Of a DNA stretch of 64,000 nucleotides, positions 27,548 to 36,993 are shown piece by piece. The DNA lies in contig CAZMBP010000074.1 in NCBI GenBank assembly GCA_964564545.1, positions 1 to 64,000 of the forward strand. The letters are read 5' to 3'. The stretch is from CAJQQY01 sp964564545 (lineage in GTDB: Bacteria; Bacteroidota; Bacteroidia; Chitinophagales; Saprospiraceae). Positions within the stretch are counted from its first letter, which is position 1; every line of letters starts with the position of its first letter. The notes beneath the pieces were generated by a model. The model ran no database searches and was not told where the DNA came from. It saw nothing but the letters and a program-made list of their open reading frames with translations. A program made the position numbers and the translations under genes.

Positions 27548-27555
27548 TACTTTTG
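27548..27555 (+). promoter_or_regulatory. -7 box TACTTTTG for purC
   Basis: Exact TAnnTTTG match 56 bases before the preferred purC ATG, immediately downstream of the long palindrome. Confidence 0.5.
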
Positions 27556-27610
27556 CAAAGTTTTAAAAATGAGTTTTTTTACTAAAAAGTATTTTAAGAT
27601 AAATATTACT

Positions 27611-28564
27611 ATGACTTTAGAGCAACAGTCAATCAAGGCAACAAATTTCGAATTTGAAAATCAAACAAACTTTTACAAAGGAAAGGTAAGAGATGTGTAT
27701 ACCATTCAAGATAAATTGGTGATGGTCGCTTCTGATCGAATTTCTGCCTTTGATCATGTTTTGCCACGAGCAATTCCATTCAAAGGACAAGTGTTGAATC
27801 AAATTGCTTTACACTTTTTGAATGCTACAAGCGATATCGTTACCAATTGGGTAGAAGCAACTCCTGATGCTAATGTTGCAGTTGGTATGGCTTGCGAACC
27901 TTTTAAAATTGAAATGGTCATTCGAGGCTATTGCGTTGGTCATGCCTGGCGAACTTACCGTTCAGGTGAGCGAGTACTTTGCGGAGTGACGATGCCAGAA
28001 GGGATGAAGGAAAACGATAAATTTCCAGAGCCAATTATCACGCCTGCGACTAAGGCAGAAGAAGGACATGATGAAGATATTTCGAGAGAAGAAATTATCA
28101 AACAAGGTATTGTGAGTGAAGAGGATTATGTTTTGTTAGAAAAATATACCCGCGAACTTTTTCAAAGAGGAACCGAAATGGCTGCTGAGCAAGGTTTAAT
28201 TTTGGCAGATACAAAATATGAGTTTGGGAAAAAAGATGGTAAAATTATTTTGATCGATGAAATTCATACGCCTGATAGTTCTAGATATTTTTATGCTGAT
28301 GGATTTGAGGAGCGACAAGCAAGTGGAGAAAAACAAAAACATTTGTCCAAAGAGTTTGTGCGAGAGTGGTTGATCGCAAATGGTTTCCAAGGATTGGAAG
28401 GACAAACGATGCCTGTAATGCCAGATGAATTTGTGCAAAGTGTTTCTGATCGCTACATTGAATTATTTGAAAATATTACTGGAAGAGATTTTGAAAAAGC
28501 GAATACGGAAAATATTACGGAGCGAATTTTCAAAAATACAGCCGAGTATCTGGCTAGCCAATAG
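27611..28564 (+). CDS. purC: Phosphoribosylaminoimidazole-succinocarboxamide (SAICAR) synthase
   Basis: ATP-dependent ligase that joins CAIR and aspartate to SAICAR in purine synthesis. Motifs: FYKGKVRDVYTI, ASDRISAFDHVLP, GYCVGHAW, EGMKENDKFPEPIITPATKAEEGHDE and LIDEIHTPDSSRYF. The open frame extends to 27455, but the added 52 residues run through the promoter and palindrome; the ATG at 27611 gives 317 aa, the normal length. A terminator follows at 28640. No other pur gene is adjacent. Confidence 0.95.
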   Translation: MTLEQQSIKATNFEFENQTNFYKGKVRDVYTIQDKLVMVASDRISAFDHVLPRAIPFKGQVLNQIALHFLNATSDIVTNWVEATPDANVAVGMACEPFKIEMVIRGYCVGHAWRTYRSGERVLCGVTMPEGMKENDKFPEPIITPATKAEEGHDEDISREEIIKQGIVSEEDYVLLEKYTRELFQRGTEMAAEQGLILADTKYEFGKKDGKIILIDEIHTPDSSRYFYADGFEERQASGEKQKHLSKEFVREWLIANGFQGLEGQTMPVMPDEFVQSVSDRYIELFENITGRDFEKANTENITERIFKNTAEYLASQ

Positions 28565-28639
28565 AATTTATTTATTATACGTTTTACGGCTCATCAAACA
28601 AATTTATTTTGAGCAATAATTAGTTATTCTTTTCTCTTC

Positions 28640-28682
28640 AAAATCCCGCTTTTTTGGTTTTTCAAAAAAGCGGGATTTTTTA
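28640..28682 (+). terminator. Terminator after purC
   Basis: A perfect 17-bp stem AAAATCCCGCTTTTTTG with a 6-nt loop, ending in a T-run. Confidence 0.85.
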
Positions 28683-28820
28683 TGCACATACAATTCAAAA
28701 AACCGAAAATAGATTTTTTTAGGTATTCTTTTTTGAAAAGAAAAATTGATATTTATGTCTAATCACTTTGGAAAGTTTCAATTGTAAAACACTTCTTTTC
28801 ATATACAAAATCCAGATATT

Positions 28821-30416
28821 ATGAAAAATTATTTTATACTCATCTCCTTTCTTTTCTCTTGTTTTAGCCTAATGGCGCAAGAAGGATTCACTACCAAAAC
28901 TGTTACTGTTTTTAAAAACGATTCAGGTTTTTTTATGAAAAAAGGAACAATTAAACCAAAACATAACCATCATATTTTCGACTTGGAAACAATGCCAAAA
29001 GCAGCTTATGGAACGTTTTGGTTGTCCAATCCAAACTTAATACGTTTGATTAGTTATGAGCAAAAAAGGACTTTGATAAGAGAAACCAAAGTTGAACATA
29101 TTCCAAGTAGTAATCGTGAGTTTTTAAAAATAAACAAAGGAAAAAAAGTTAAGCTTTTTCTAAATCAAGATAAAATGTTTCAGGGAACAATTAAAGAAGT
29201 CTCAATTTCTTTAGTATTTCTCAAGCTTGAAAATGAAGAACTTTTGAGTCTACCAACCGATGAAGTACAATACGCTATTTTACTTGAAGATTCTAACGGA
29301 TTTAATATTACCGATCAATCTGACACGATTAAAACAAACCAACAAATCGTAGAATTACAATTTAAAAATAATCAGCCTCAAAATTTAGAGTTAGTTTATT
29401 TTCAAAACGGAATAGGATGGACACCTAGTTACAAAGTTGAACTTCAACCAAAATCAAAAGCCAAGATTACCATGCAAGCTGCACTTTCTAATCAAGCTGA
29501 AGACATGGAAAATGTAGATATTAATTTTGTGGTGGGTTACCCAAATATCAAATATGCAAAAATATTAGATGTACTTTTTAATGATGCGAACATAGCTAGC
29601 TTGTTTAATCAAAATGGCCAAAATAATTATGTTCAGTTATTAGATCAGGCACGGCGAGGTGGAGCGAATGTTTATAGCAATAGTTTATTTACTCCAAGTG
29701 GTGCTAATGATAATACTTTTTCAAATCCATCCAATATAAAAAGTATCGCTGAAGAGGATTTATATTTTTATAGCTTAAATAATATTTCTCTACCAAAAGG
29801 TGGAAAAGGTTATTTTTCAATTTTTGAGACGACTGTTCCTTACGAAGATTTATATGAAGTTGATCTAGTTAAAAATCATAATAACTACTATGCGTATCAA
29901 CCTGTTGATTATAAAGATGAATTCAGAAATAAAGTTTGGCATATTTTAGAACTAGAAAATAAATCAAAACATGCCTGGACATCCGGTGCTGCAATGGTGG
30001 TAAAAAAAGATGGCGATGTCATTCGACCAATTAGTCAAGATGATTTGAATTACACTCCTATGCAAGGAACAGGTAAATTAAAACTGACTATATCTCCTGA
30101 TGTTTCTGTTAAAGATTATGAGAAAGAAAAAGAACGAAGTGTTCGCAAAAAAGAAAAAGATGGATATTATTATGAAGTAATTACTGTCTCAGGAGAGATC
30201 AATGTGCAAAATTTTAAATCAGAAAAAATTCAATTAAATATTAAGAAAACGGTTGTGGGAAATTTATTAAACTCAAATATTGATTGGCTTAAAAGTGCTC
30301 GAGTAAATATTCAGATCCCTTTAAATAAAATCAATGAAGTTTGTTGGGAAATAAAACTAAAAGCTGGGGAGAAAAAAGTAATAGAATATGAATATGATGT
30401 TTATGTGAGAAGATAG
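28821..30416 (+). CDS. Exported DUF4139-domain protein
   Basis: A 531-aa protein with a signal peptide (1-19, ends LMAQ). The middle and C-terminal part match the DUF4139 pattern: FQNGIGWTPSYKVEL, then QAALSNQAEDMENVDINFVVGYP, ending with LKAGEKKVIEYEYDVYVRR. DUF4139 proteins are widespread and mostly uncharacterised, built of beta domains. The N-terminal third (20-190) is beta-rich without a named domain. It converges on the MORN-caspase gene across a shared terminator. No enzyme function is proposed. Confidence 0.75.
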   Translation: MKNYFILISFLFSCFSLMAQEGFTTKTVTVFKNDSGFFMKKGTIKPKHNHHIFDLETMPKAAYGTFWLSNPNLIRLISYEQKRTLIRETKVEHIPSSNREFLKINKGKKVKLFLNQDKMFQGTIKEVSISLVFLKLENEELLSLPTDEVQYAILLEDSNGFNITDQSDTIKTNQQIVELQFKNNQPQNLELVYFQNGIGWTPSYKVELQPKSKAKITMQAALSNQAEDMENVDINFVVGYPNIKYAKILDVLFNDANIASLFNQNGQNNYVQLLDQARRGGANVYSNSLFTPSGANDNTFSNPSNIKSIAEEDLYFYSLNNISLPKGGKGYFSIFETTVPYEDLYEVDLVKNHNNYYAYQPVDYKDEFRNKVWHILELENKSKHAWTSGAAMVVKKDGDVIRPISQDDLNYTPMQGTGKLKLTISPDVSVKDYEKEKERSVRKKEKDGYYYEVITVSGEINVQNFKSEKIQLNIKKTVVGNLLNSNIDWLKSARVNIQIPLNKINEVCWEIKLKAGEKKVIEYEYDVYVRR

Positions 30417-30430
30417 TAATCAATAGAATA

Positions 30431-30472
30431 AAAAAAGGTTTTACTACCAAGAGTAGTAAAACCTTTTTTTTA
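30431..30472. terminator. Bidirectional terminator
   Basis: A perfect 16-bp stem AAAAAAGGTTTTACTA/TAGTAAAACCTTTTTT with a 7-nt loop, A-run on one side and T-run on the other, shared by the two convergent genes. Confidence 0.85.
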
Positions 30473-30489
30473 TTCTAATAATTACCTTG

Positions 30490-31878
30490 TTACCGAACTA
30501 CACTCACCGTCATTTTCCGATCAAAGGAACCTTTGATGACTGGCGATTGTCGATTCTCAGTATAGCTTTTTACATTCGAAGAAATAAAATCGAAGAGTTC
30601 AGTAACTGTTACAATCTTATCAATATTTCGATCTGCCTCTCCTTCTAATCCTCTAATTAAAAAGTGACTAAAAACTCCTTGTCGCAGTCCACTTGATTCC
30701 AATGAAATCTCTTCTAATTTTGAAGAAAGAATCAAAGCTGTTCCTGCATTCGATTGAGCTAAATTATTATAATAAGTATTAATCACTTTCTCATCCGAAA
30801 AATCAGTATCAGGACTTCCACCTTTCATAGCTAACCCACCTGAATGACAAGCATCAGCAATACATAATTTATATTTCGCAGGACTTTGTTTTAAAATCTC
30901 ATTGATTTCATCATGAAATAATTTGTTATTATACCGATCAAAATCAATTGGTAAAAAACAATCTTTTAATCCATGACCGCTGTAATACATCAATACTAAA
31001 TCATCTGGTCCAGCATTCATAAATAATTCGTTCATGGCTTTTTTGATATTCTTTCGAGTTGCTTCTTCATCGATTAACATTCGAATATTGTCATCTCGAA
31101 GTGCGCCACCTTCTGGACTTTTCAAAAATGCATACATTCTATAAGCATCATCATCTGAGTATTTCAAAACAGGCATATGCGTGTAAGTTGAAATTCCAAT
31201 GACTAGTGCATGAACTTTTATTTTAGCATTTTTTCTGATGTCTGCCAATGTTGAAATGGTTTGTTCAACAACTGGTTCTTCAGCAGGTATAAATGAAGCT
31301 TTAACTGGTTCTTCTTGACCAATGAAGGTTCCATCTTTCCAATATCCTTGAATCGGAGAACCATCTGACAAATACAAAGTTCCATAACCATTAAAACTTC
31401 CCTCAGCCCATTGTCCTTCGAAAAATTCACGATTAGAATATTGACAAACTCCTTGTCCATGAGGCATTTCATCTCTGAAATATCCCGTGTATTTTGCATT
31501 GCCTTCATCGTAAATATAAGTTCCATGTCCGTTGATGCAATCGCCTTCGATGCAACCTTCGACCTCTCCATATTTCACGCCGAAATATTCGCCATTGATC
31601 CACTCGCCCATTGTTTCTCCTCCATTGACATGATAAACAATCCCAGATCCATGTTGGGTATTATTTTTAAACCCTCCAATGTATTTATCACCATTAGGAA
31701 AGCACCAAGCACCAAAACCATGGGTTTCACCCTTAGCAAAAGTACCTTCGTACATACTTCCATCTAGGTAGGAAAAAATGCCCTCACCATTATAGCAATC
31801 GCCTTGAATACATTGTGAAAAACTTGGAATGGCGTAGATTAGTAACACCGCCATGGTGCTCATTAAGTAACTTCTCAT
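30490..31878 (-). CDS. Exported MORN-repeat caspase-like (C14) peptidase
   Basis: A 462-aa protein with a signal peptide (about 6-22, ends SFSQ). Residues 25-190 carry about six MORN repeats (for example YEGTFAKGETHGFGAW, YIGGFKNNTQHGSGIV, GYFRDEMPHGQGV, FEGQWAEGSFNGYGTL). After a linker comes a caspase-fold peptidase (about 222-460) with the catalytic dyad His302 (YYSGHG) and Cys344 (ADACHSGG). Both catalytic residues are intact, so it should be active. MORN repeats bind lipids or proteins, so the protease may be held at a membrane or envelope partner. A signal peptide implies periplasmic or surface action, unlike cytoplasmic metacaspases. Monocistronic; substrate unknown. Confidence 0.9.
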   Translation of the reverse strand: MRSYLMSTMAVLLIYAIPSFSQCIQGDCYNGEGIFSYLDGSMYEGTFAKGETHGFGAWCFPNGDKYIGGFKNNTQHGSGIVYHVNGGETMGEWINGEYFGVKYGEVEGCIEGDCINGHGTYIYDEGNAKYTGYFRDEMPHGQGVCQYSNREFFEGQWAEGSFNGYGTLYLSDGSPIQGYWKDGTFIGQEEPVKASFIPAEEPVVEQTISTLADIRKNAKIKVHALVIGISTYTHMPVLKYSDDDAYRMYAFLKSPEGGALRDDNIRMLIDEEATRKNIKKAMNELFMNAGPDDLVLMYYSGHGLKDCFLPIDFDRYNNKLFHDEINEILKQSPAKYKLCIADACHSGGLAMKGGSPDTDFSDEKVINTYYNNLAQSNAGTALILSSKLEEISLESSGLRQGVFSHFLIRGLEGEADRNIDKIVTVTELFDFISSNVKSYTENRQSPVIKGSFDRKMTVSVVR

Positions 31879-31998
31879 AGTGTAAAAAATTTTAAGAAGA
31901 CTTGAATCGGTGGGAGGGAAAAATCCTTGTCTCGAGGTAATTTATTTAAATATGTTATTTACCATATATCAAATACATTACCAACTTTTTCAATTTAA

Positions 31999-32037
31999 TA
32001 AAAAAACCTATATCTCTACTTTGAGATATAGGTTTTC
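31999..32037 (-). terminator. Terminator after the rhodanese lipoprotein gene
   Basis: A perfect 14-bp stem AAAACCTATATCTC/GAGATATAGGTTTT with a 6-nt loop and an A-run on the left (T-run for minus-strand transcripts). Confidence 0.8.
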
Positions 32038-32112
32038 CCTATAATTTTAACATTTATATTTTTTCTCTAAAAACTTATAACAATACAATTACGTGGTTTA
32101 TTAAAGTCACTT

Positions 32113-32637
32113 CTACCACACTTTTTCAGCTTTCCCATCTTCTACCCATTTGCTCCAGCGTTTATTATAAGTGTGTAATTTTTCAGTTATTTTTTCATTC
32201 TTGTCAACAATCTCATTTCCTTGATTCACCCATTCGAAAATACTTCCGTAAAGATTGTAGACATTTTTAAACCCCATTCCTTTAAGCTTTTCTCCTACTT
32301 TCTCACTTCGATAACCGATAGAACAATACACTACAATTTGCTCATCTTTATCAATTCCTGTGAGAGCGGCCTCGTCAATTTTTTTATATCCAATCCGTTT
32401 TGCCCCTTTAATATGACTGACGTCAAATTCACTTTGAGGTCGAGCATCAAGTAAGATTACATCTTCTTGCATTTCTACCAATTCATCTACGCCCATTACT
32501 GGAATAGAAAAATTGATTGTTTTTGATATCTTTTTATCAAACTCTTCACTATTTACTTTTGGTCGATTGCCTGGAGCCTGAGCACAACTGATGGTTGTCA
32601 AAAGTAAAAAGCACAATAAGGATAAGGAATATTTCAT
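32113..32637 (-). CDS. Rhodanese-like lipoprotein
   Basis: A 174-aa protein with lipoprotein signal (lipobox TISC, Cys18) and one rhodanese domain (about 45-150): LLDARPQSEFDVSHIKGA and the active-site loop VVYCSIGYRS with catalytic Cys. Rhodaneses transfer sulfane sulfur; an envelope-located single-domain form may act in sulfur or redox handling. The final 20 residues are a Trp/Lys-rich tail. It follows hmgA on the same strand but with a terminator between them, so it is probably transcribed alone. Confidence 0.85.
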   Translation of the reverse strand: MKYSLSLLCFLLLTTISCAQAPGNRPKVNSEEFDKKISKTINFSIPVMGVDELVEMQEDVILLDARPQSEFDVSHIKGAKRIGYKKIDEAALTGIDKDEQIVVYCSIGYRSEKVGEKLKGMGFKNVYNLYGSIFEWVNQGNEIVDKNEKITEKLHTYNKRWSKWVEDGKAEKVW

Positions 32638-32662
32638 GTTATTTTTATTTCAAAAATAAATT

Positions 32663-32713
32663 AAAAAAGGCAGATATACCAGTTATAAAACTGTTGATCT
32701 GCCTTTTTTGTTT
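32663..32713 (-). terminator. Terminator downstream of hmgA
   Basis: An 11-bp outer stem AAAAGGCAGAT/ATCTGCCTTTT encloses a second short stem CCAGT/ACTGT-like; A-run at left gives a T-run for hmgA transcripts. Confidence 0.65.
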
Positions 32714-32716
32714 TGT

Positions 32717-32800
32717 GTAAAACGACTTTCTAAGTCGTTAACAGTACTACGATTTTTCAAATCGTAGATTATGATTTTGCGATTTGGAAAATCGTTTTAC
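32717..32800. repeat. Cluster of three micro-palindromes (CGAyT family) at the hmgA stop
   Basis: Three short palindromes with 3-nt centres: AACGACTT-TCT-AAGTCGTT (32721-32739), CTACGATTT-TTC-AAATCGTAG (32747-32767) and CGATTT-GGA-AAATCG (32780-32794). An outer inverted repeat GTAAAACGA (32717-32725)/TCGTTTTAC (32792-32800) encloses them and overlaps the hmgA stop codon. Four more members lie at 63100-63213. Confidence 0.75.
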
Positions 32801-33951
32801 GTTAGCCAACTTTGATAATAATCTCCATCTTCGATTCCTGCAGCATATTCCGTCATTAAAAGTGGAGCAAAAGTATCTACCATTACCGCTAATTCCCCTG
32901 TTTCTTTTTTTCCAATACTTTTCTCTACCGTTCCAGGATGCGGTCCGTGAGGAATTCCACCAGGATGTAAAGTAATCATTCCTCGCTCTACATGACTTCG
33001 ACTCATAAAGTCTCCATCCACATAATATAACACTTCATCACTATCAATATTACTATGATTATAAGGTGCTGGAATTCCATCTGGATGATAATCATACAGC
33101 CGAGGAACAAATGAACAAATCACAAATCCACTTGCTGCAAAAGTTTGGTGAATAGGAGGTGGCAAATGTACTCGTCCAGTAATTGGTTCAAATTCATGAA
33201 TGGAAAATGCATAGGGATAAACATATCCATCCCAGCCAACTACGTCAAATGGATGACTCAAGTAATGATATGGATAAATATTGTCCTGCTTTTTGATATA
33301 CATCAAAAAGTCTCCTTTTTCGTCGTGAGTTTCTAATGTTTCTGGCTTGCGAATATCTCTTTCACAGAAAGGAGAATGCTCCATCAACTGTCCAAAATTA
33401 TTTCGGTACCGTTTGGGAGTTGTGATTGGACCAGTCGATTCTACGATAAGCAATCGATTATCTTCTGATTCAAAATGCAACTGATAAATCGTTCCTCTTG
33501 GCACAACTAAATAATCTCCATAACCAAAAGTAATATTTCCATACATTGTCTTTAACACTCCTGAACCTTCATGAATAAAAATCACTTCGTCTGCATCTGC
33601 ATTTTTGAAGTAATAATCAGTCATGCTTTTTTTAGGCGCAGACAAAACAATTTTGCAATCATTATTCACCAAGACTGGCTTTCGGCTTTTCAAATAGTCA
33701 TCCTCTGGAGCTACGTTAAAACCTTTAAGGCTTCGATGTTTTAATTGTTTATCATGAATTAATTTTGGAGCGACAGAGTAAGGTTCTCCAACTTGAACAA
33801 TTTGTGTTGGCGGATTGCAATGATAAAGCAACGAGGCTAAATCATCAAATCCTACCGTCGAAAATAATTGCTCATGATACAATTCACCATTTGGTTTGCG
33901 AAACTGTGTGTGTCTTTTTTTGGGAATATTTCCTAAACTATAATAATGCAT
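32797..33951 (-). CDS. hmgA: Homogentisate 1,2-dioxygenase
   Basis: Non-heme Fe(II) enzyme that opens homogentisate to maleylacetoacetate in tyrosine/phenylalanine degradation. At 384 aa it is the shorter bacterial form. Visible family motifs: IHEGSGVLKTMYG, PRGTIYQLHF, PFDVVGWDGYVYPYAFSI, HLPPPIHQTF, FVPRLYDYHP and the metal region NHSNIDSDEVLYYVDGDFMSR followed by HPGGIPHGPHPG. The maleylacetoacetate isomerase and fumarylacetoacetase genes are not next to it. A possible -7 box lies at 34021-34028. Confidence 0.95.
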   Translation of the reverse strand: MHYYSLGNIPKKRHTQFRKPNGELYHEQLFSTVGFDDLASLLYHCNPPTQIVQVGEPYSVAPKLIHDKQLKHRSLKGFNVAPEDDYLKSRKPVLVNNDCKIVLSAPKKSMTDYYFKNADADEVIFIHEGSGVLKTMYGNITFGYGDYLVVPRGTIYQLHFESEDNRLLIVESTGPITTPKRYRNNFGQLMEHSPFCERDIRKPETLETHDEKGDFLMYIKKQDNIYPYHYLSHPFDVVGWDGYVYPYAFSIHEFEPITGRVHLPPPIHQTFAASGFVICSFVPRLYDYHPDGIPAPYNHSNIDSDEVLYYVDGDFMSRSHVERGMITLHPGGIPHGPHPGTVEKSIGKKETGELAVMVDTFAPLLMTEYAAGIEDGDYYQSWLT

Positions 33952-34020
33952 TTTATATGTTTTAAATCGTGTTATTGAAGTTGATTATAAAAATAGTTGT
34001 TATGGCAACTAAATTTTCAT

Positions 34021-34028
34021 CAAATATA
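34021..34028 (-). promoter_or_regulatory. Possible -7 box TATATTTG for hmgA
   Basis: Minus-strand TATATTTG fits TAnnTTTG, 70 bases before the hmgA start, but it abuts the terminator of the upstream gene and has no -33 partner. Confidence 0.3.
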
Positions 34029-34070
34029 AAAAAAAGCTCATTGTGAATTGTTCACAATGAGCTTTTTTTG
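34026..34070 (-). terminator. Terminator after the Lys-rich protein gene
   Basis: A perfect 17-bp stem AAAAAGCTCATTGTGAA with a 3-nt loop, flanked by A and T runs. Confidence 0.85.
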
Positions 34071-34098
34071 TAAATGACTTTTATTATTTATTTTTCCA

Positions 34099-35142
34099 TT
34101 AGGACTCCCCTACTTGATGAGCCATCTTTTGGATAGCTTCTACAATATTATCAATGGAATCTGGGTAGTCCACATATTTCATATTATTTTGGTCTTTTCC
34201 CCAAATACTTATAGTTACTACTTTTTTGCGAGAGCCATAAGCTACAGCAAGACGCAATGGAATTGGTGTAGGTTTATTTGCTTTTCTTTTTTGACAAATC
34301 GCGTCTTCACAATCGTACATTCGGTCGATTTCAAAAAATTTTTGAGTGATAATAAATTCTGCAAATGCTTCTAACTCTTCTCTCGCAATAGTCTTTTTTG
34401 TTACCATTAAACCTTTGTTCACACTCTTAAATTCCTTAATCAATCGGCCTGAACTTTTGATATGAATATAATCTCGCAATACTGGATCAATTCCTCCATA
34501 AAATCCTCCACCAATCAGCTCTATGCTGATGTATATTTCTTTTTCTTTTGGTTCATCTTTTTTCTTTCGCCACCTTCTTTTCTTTTTCTTCTTCTTTTTC
34601 TTTTTTCCAAAAGTCCACCATTGATTTCGAGTTTTTTTAGGATCAAGTTCTTCCACTAAAATGTCTGGAAGTTCATTGATTGGCTTAATAAAAGGAGCAT
34701 CCTTTGTTTCCACTCTGACAAAGTGATATTGGTAAGTTCCTTTACTATTTGGTTGTTCAAATTCTAAGACTAAAACATTTTTAGTAATCTGAGCAATCTC
34801 AAATTTTTTGATATGCTTAAAACTATAAAACAAATCACTTCCATTCAGACTCCAAACACCTTTATCATATTTTCCATTCAAGAATTGGTCATAAGTATAG
34901 TCATACTTAAAATGTAAAAAGTATTCATAATCTTTTTCCGCCTTATGAAAAATGGTATTTGATTCGAGATGAAGGGCGTAGGTATAACGCCATTTGGTTT
35001 CGATAATTTTGCGCTCATCCACTTCTGGATAACCAGTCCCCTCTTCATTAGCCTTCACTTCTACTTGCCCATTAAGTGCTGAGTAACCAAATAAAAATAC
35101 TGATAAAATTAGTATCAATTTTCTCATAGAAAACTTGTTCAA
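34099..35142 (-). CDS. Exported protein with internal poly-Lys tract, function unknown
   Basis: A 347-aa protein. A second Met at residue 6 (35127) begins the signal peptide directly (MRKLILILSVFLFGYSALNGQ), and is a plausible real start. Residues about 40-160 resemble a lipocalin-like barrel (GVWSLNGSDLFYSF, GTYQYHFVRVE). Then comes a highly basic tract of nine consecutive Lys followed by RRWRKKK (about 177-195), and a C-terminal domain (200-345) I do not recognise. The Lys run uses mixed AAA/AAG codons. It may bind nucleic acid, LPS or another anion; this is speculation. Monocistronic. Confidence 0.6.
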   Translation of the reverse strand: MNKFSMRKLILILSVFLFGYSALNGQVEVKANEEGTGYPEVDERKIIETKWRYTYALHLESNTIFHKAEKDYEYFLHFKYDYTYDQFLNGKYDKGVWSLNGSDLFYSFKHIKKFEIAQITKNVLVLEFEQPNSKGTYQYHFVRVETKDAPFIKPINELPDILVEELDPKKTRNQWWTFGKKKKKKKKKRRWRKKKDEPKEKEIYISIELIGGGFYGGIDPVLRDYIHIKSSGRLIKEFKSVNKGLMVTKKTIAREELEAFAEFIITQKFFEIDRMYDCEDAICQKRKANKPTPIPLRLAVAYGSRKKVVTISIWGKDQNNMKYVDYPDSIDNIVEAIQKMAHQVGES

Positions 35143-35271
35143 TCGGGTTTGACCTAAGTTAGTTTATTCTTTGAAGAATTTGTTTAATAATTAATATATA
35201 TAATCCTGAGAGGATAGAATATCAAAAAAGTATTTAACCGTTTATTATTTTTTTTGATAAATTAAGGAGGG

Positions 35272-35324
35272 AAAACATAGTACCACCCTTTTAAATATAA
35301 AAAATGGTACTATGTATTTTTTTT
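35272..35324. terminator. Hairpin downstream of the FadL-type gene
   Basis: An 11-bp stem ACATAGTACCA/TGGTACTATGT with a 19-nt AT-rich loop. The strong T-run is on the plus side; on the minus side, where the gene ends, the run is only TTTT, so its activity as a terminator is uncertain. Confidence 0.45.
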
Positions 35325-35394
35325 CAAAAAAAACAACACTTAAATATTTGTAATATCAATTTCGTTGAATGTTTTAAAATAACATTTATAAAAA

Positions 35395-36867
35395 TTAAAA
35401 TTTAAATCCAGCTGTCATTATAATCCTAGTATTTGCGACATCATTTGTAACAAATTGCTCTTGTTCTGGATCAGATAACAAATAAGGAACATAGCCGTCT
35501 GAAACCTTAGAATATTTATAAGCAAAGTCTATATAAAAGCTTTTCTCACGAATTCCAAAACCTAAACTATAAGCATTATTTGTAATATCACTACCTGCAT
35601 AAGGTGTGCCACTTATACCATATCCAGCTCTAAATCTTAGATTTTCATGAGCATATTCTCCTCCGATTCTAACATTTACAGCTGATTTAAATGATTGGCC
35701 TACTTGTTCATTTAAGTCAATTTCATAGTCTCGGTCTATAATATTATCTCCTAAATCAAAATCAGAAACAGAGTAATCAACATACTCTACATCAGCTGTA
35801 ATAAATCCTTTTCGATTAACCAAAACTGCAAAATTAGCCATCGCACGCCAAGGTGTTTTGAGTTTATAATCAAAAGTCCCTTCAGGAGAATCTTCTGTAG
35901 CTGAAGCAGTTCCTCCTCCGTCCGTATAGTCATATCGCAACTGAGTAGAAAAATTATCAGTCAATCTAAAAGAAGTTGGAGTATGAATTGATGCTCCCAC
36001 TCTAAACATTTGACTTATTCGGTAGATGAATCCTAATTTTAAATTTATTCCAGTTCCAGAAGTAGAAAGGTTTTCTTGAAATAATAATTCATCAAAATAA
36101 ATTACCGAACTATCGACGTCCCTTTCTTCATAAGTTTTTGTCTCGTCATAATTAATAAATGGAACACCAACAGTTGCTCCTACCATAATTTTTTCATCAA
36201 AATTACCTCCAATTGAAAATACCAATTCACTATATGAACCTCTTGTTTCGAAAAATTGCTCTCGCTCAATTTCGTAATCAGGTGATGTCAACGGATCTTC
36301 AAAATCATTAGTATAAACATTTGGGTTAGTAGTCGAAGGATAAATAGCAGAAGCATTCTCTGCCAGAACTCCTTCAAAATCATCAAAAATATCATCATTT
36401 GCTAACTCTGTAAATCGTTGAACGATTGAACCTGAAGATTTCCCCTTGAAAACAAAATCTTGATTAAAAGATGCCAAACGATTTAAGCCAATTCCGACAT
36501 TAAAAGTTGTCCACTTAGAATACTGAGGGCGATAGTTTAAAATAATTCCAATATTCGCCAAATTGAACTTCGCCAAACTTTCTTCTACTGGTTCATTACC
36601 TGTTCCTCGTTCTAGTAAAGAAGTAACTTTAGAATTGTAAACTCCAGGAGTAATCACAAATTCATTGGTTCGGAAAGCTGCGATTCCTGCAGGATTTGTA
36701 CTCAAAACAGAATAGTCTGCCCCCAAAGCTCCAATACCACCTCCAACTCCAACTGTTCTAGCTGTTCCTCCAACTTCCAAATTTGAATATCTCAAAGCAT
36801 CCGAAATTGTTTGAGCATGAATGTTTATAGAAAATGAGATAAAAATTAATAGAATAATATTTTTCAT
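35395..36867 (-). CDS. Outer-membrane transport protein, OMPP1/FadL/TodX family
   Basis: A 490-aa outer-membrane barrel. Signal peptide 1-18 (ends IHAQ), then the family N-terminus DALRYSNLEVGGTARTVGVGGGIGALGADYSVLSTNPAG, with the conserved NPAG hatch motif, followed by alternating beta strands and a terminal aromatic residue (TAGFKF). The family moves hydrophobic compounds such as fatty acids or aromatics across the outer membrane; a role in T9SS (as for PorV) is less likely but not excluded. No operon partner is evident. Confidence 0.88.
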   Translation of the reverse strand: MKNIILLIFISFSINIHAQTISDALRYSNLEVGGTARTVGVGGGIGALGADYSVLSTNPAGIAAFRTNEFVITPGVYNSKVTSLLERGTGNEPVEESLAKFNLANIGIILNYRPQYSKWTTFNVGIGLNRLASFNQDFVFKGKSSGSIVQRFTELANDDIFDDFEGVLAENASAIYPSTTNPNVYTNDFEDPLTSPDYEIEREQFFETRGSYSELVFSIGGNFDEKIMVGATVGVPFINYDETKTYEERDVDSSVIYFDELLFQENLSTSGTGINLKLGFIYRISQMFRVGASIHTPTSFRLTDNFSTQLRYDYTDGGGTASATEDSPEGTFDYKLKTPWRAMANFAVLVNRKGFITADVEYVDYSVSDFDLGDNIIDRDYEIDLNEQVGQSFKSAVNVRIGGEYAHENLRFRAGYGISGTPYAGSDITNNAYSLGFGIREKSFYIDFAYKYSKVSDGYVPYLLSDPEQEQFVTNDVANTRIIMTAGFKF

Positions 36868-36993
36868 TGAGTTTGCTTTTTTTGATTTGGAAAATAGAAT
36901 AACCTCTCATCTTTAGTTTTGATGATTTTTCGTAAAATTAAAATAAAGTTTTTGAAATAAAGATGATTTAGGTTAGTCAGTTTAGGGCAAAGA

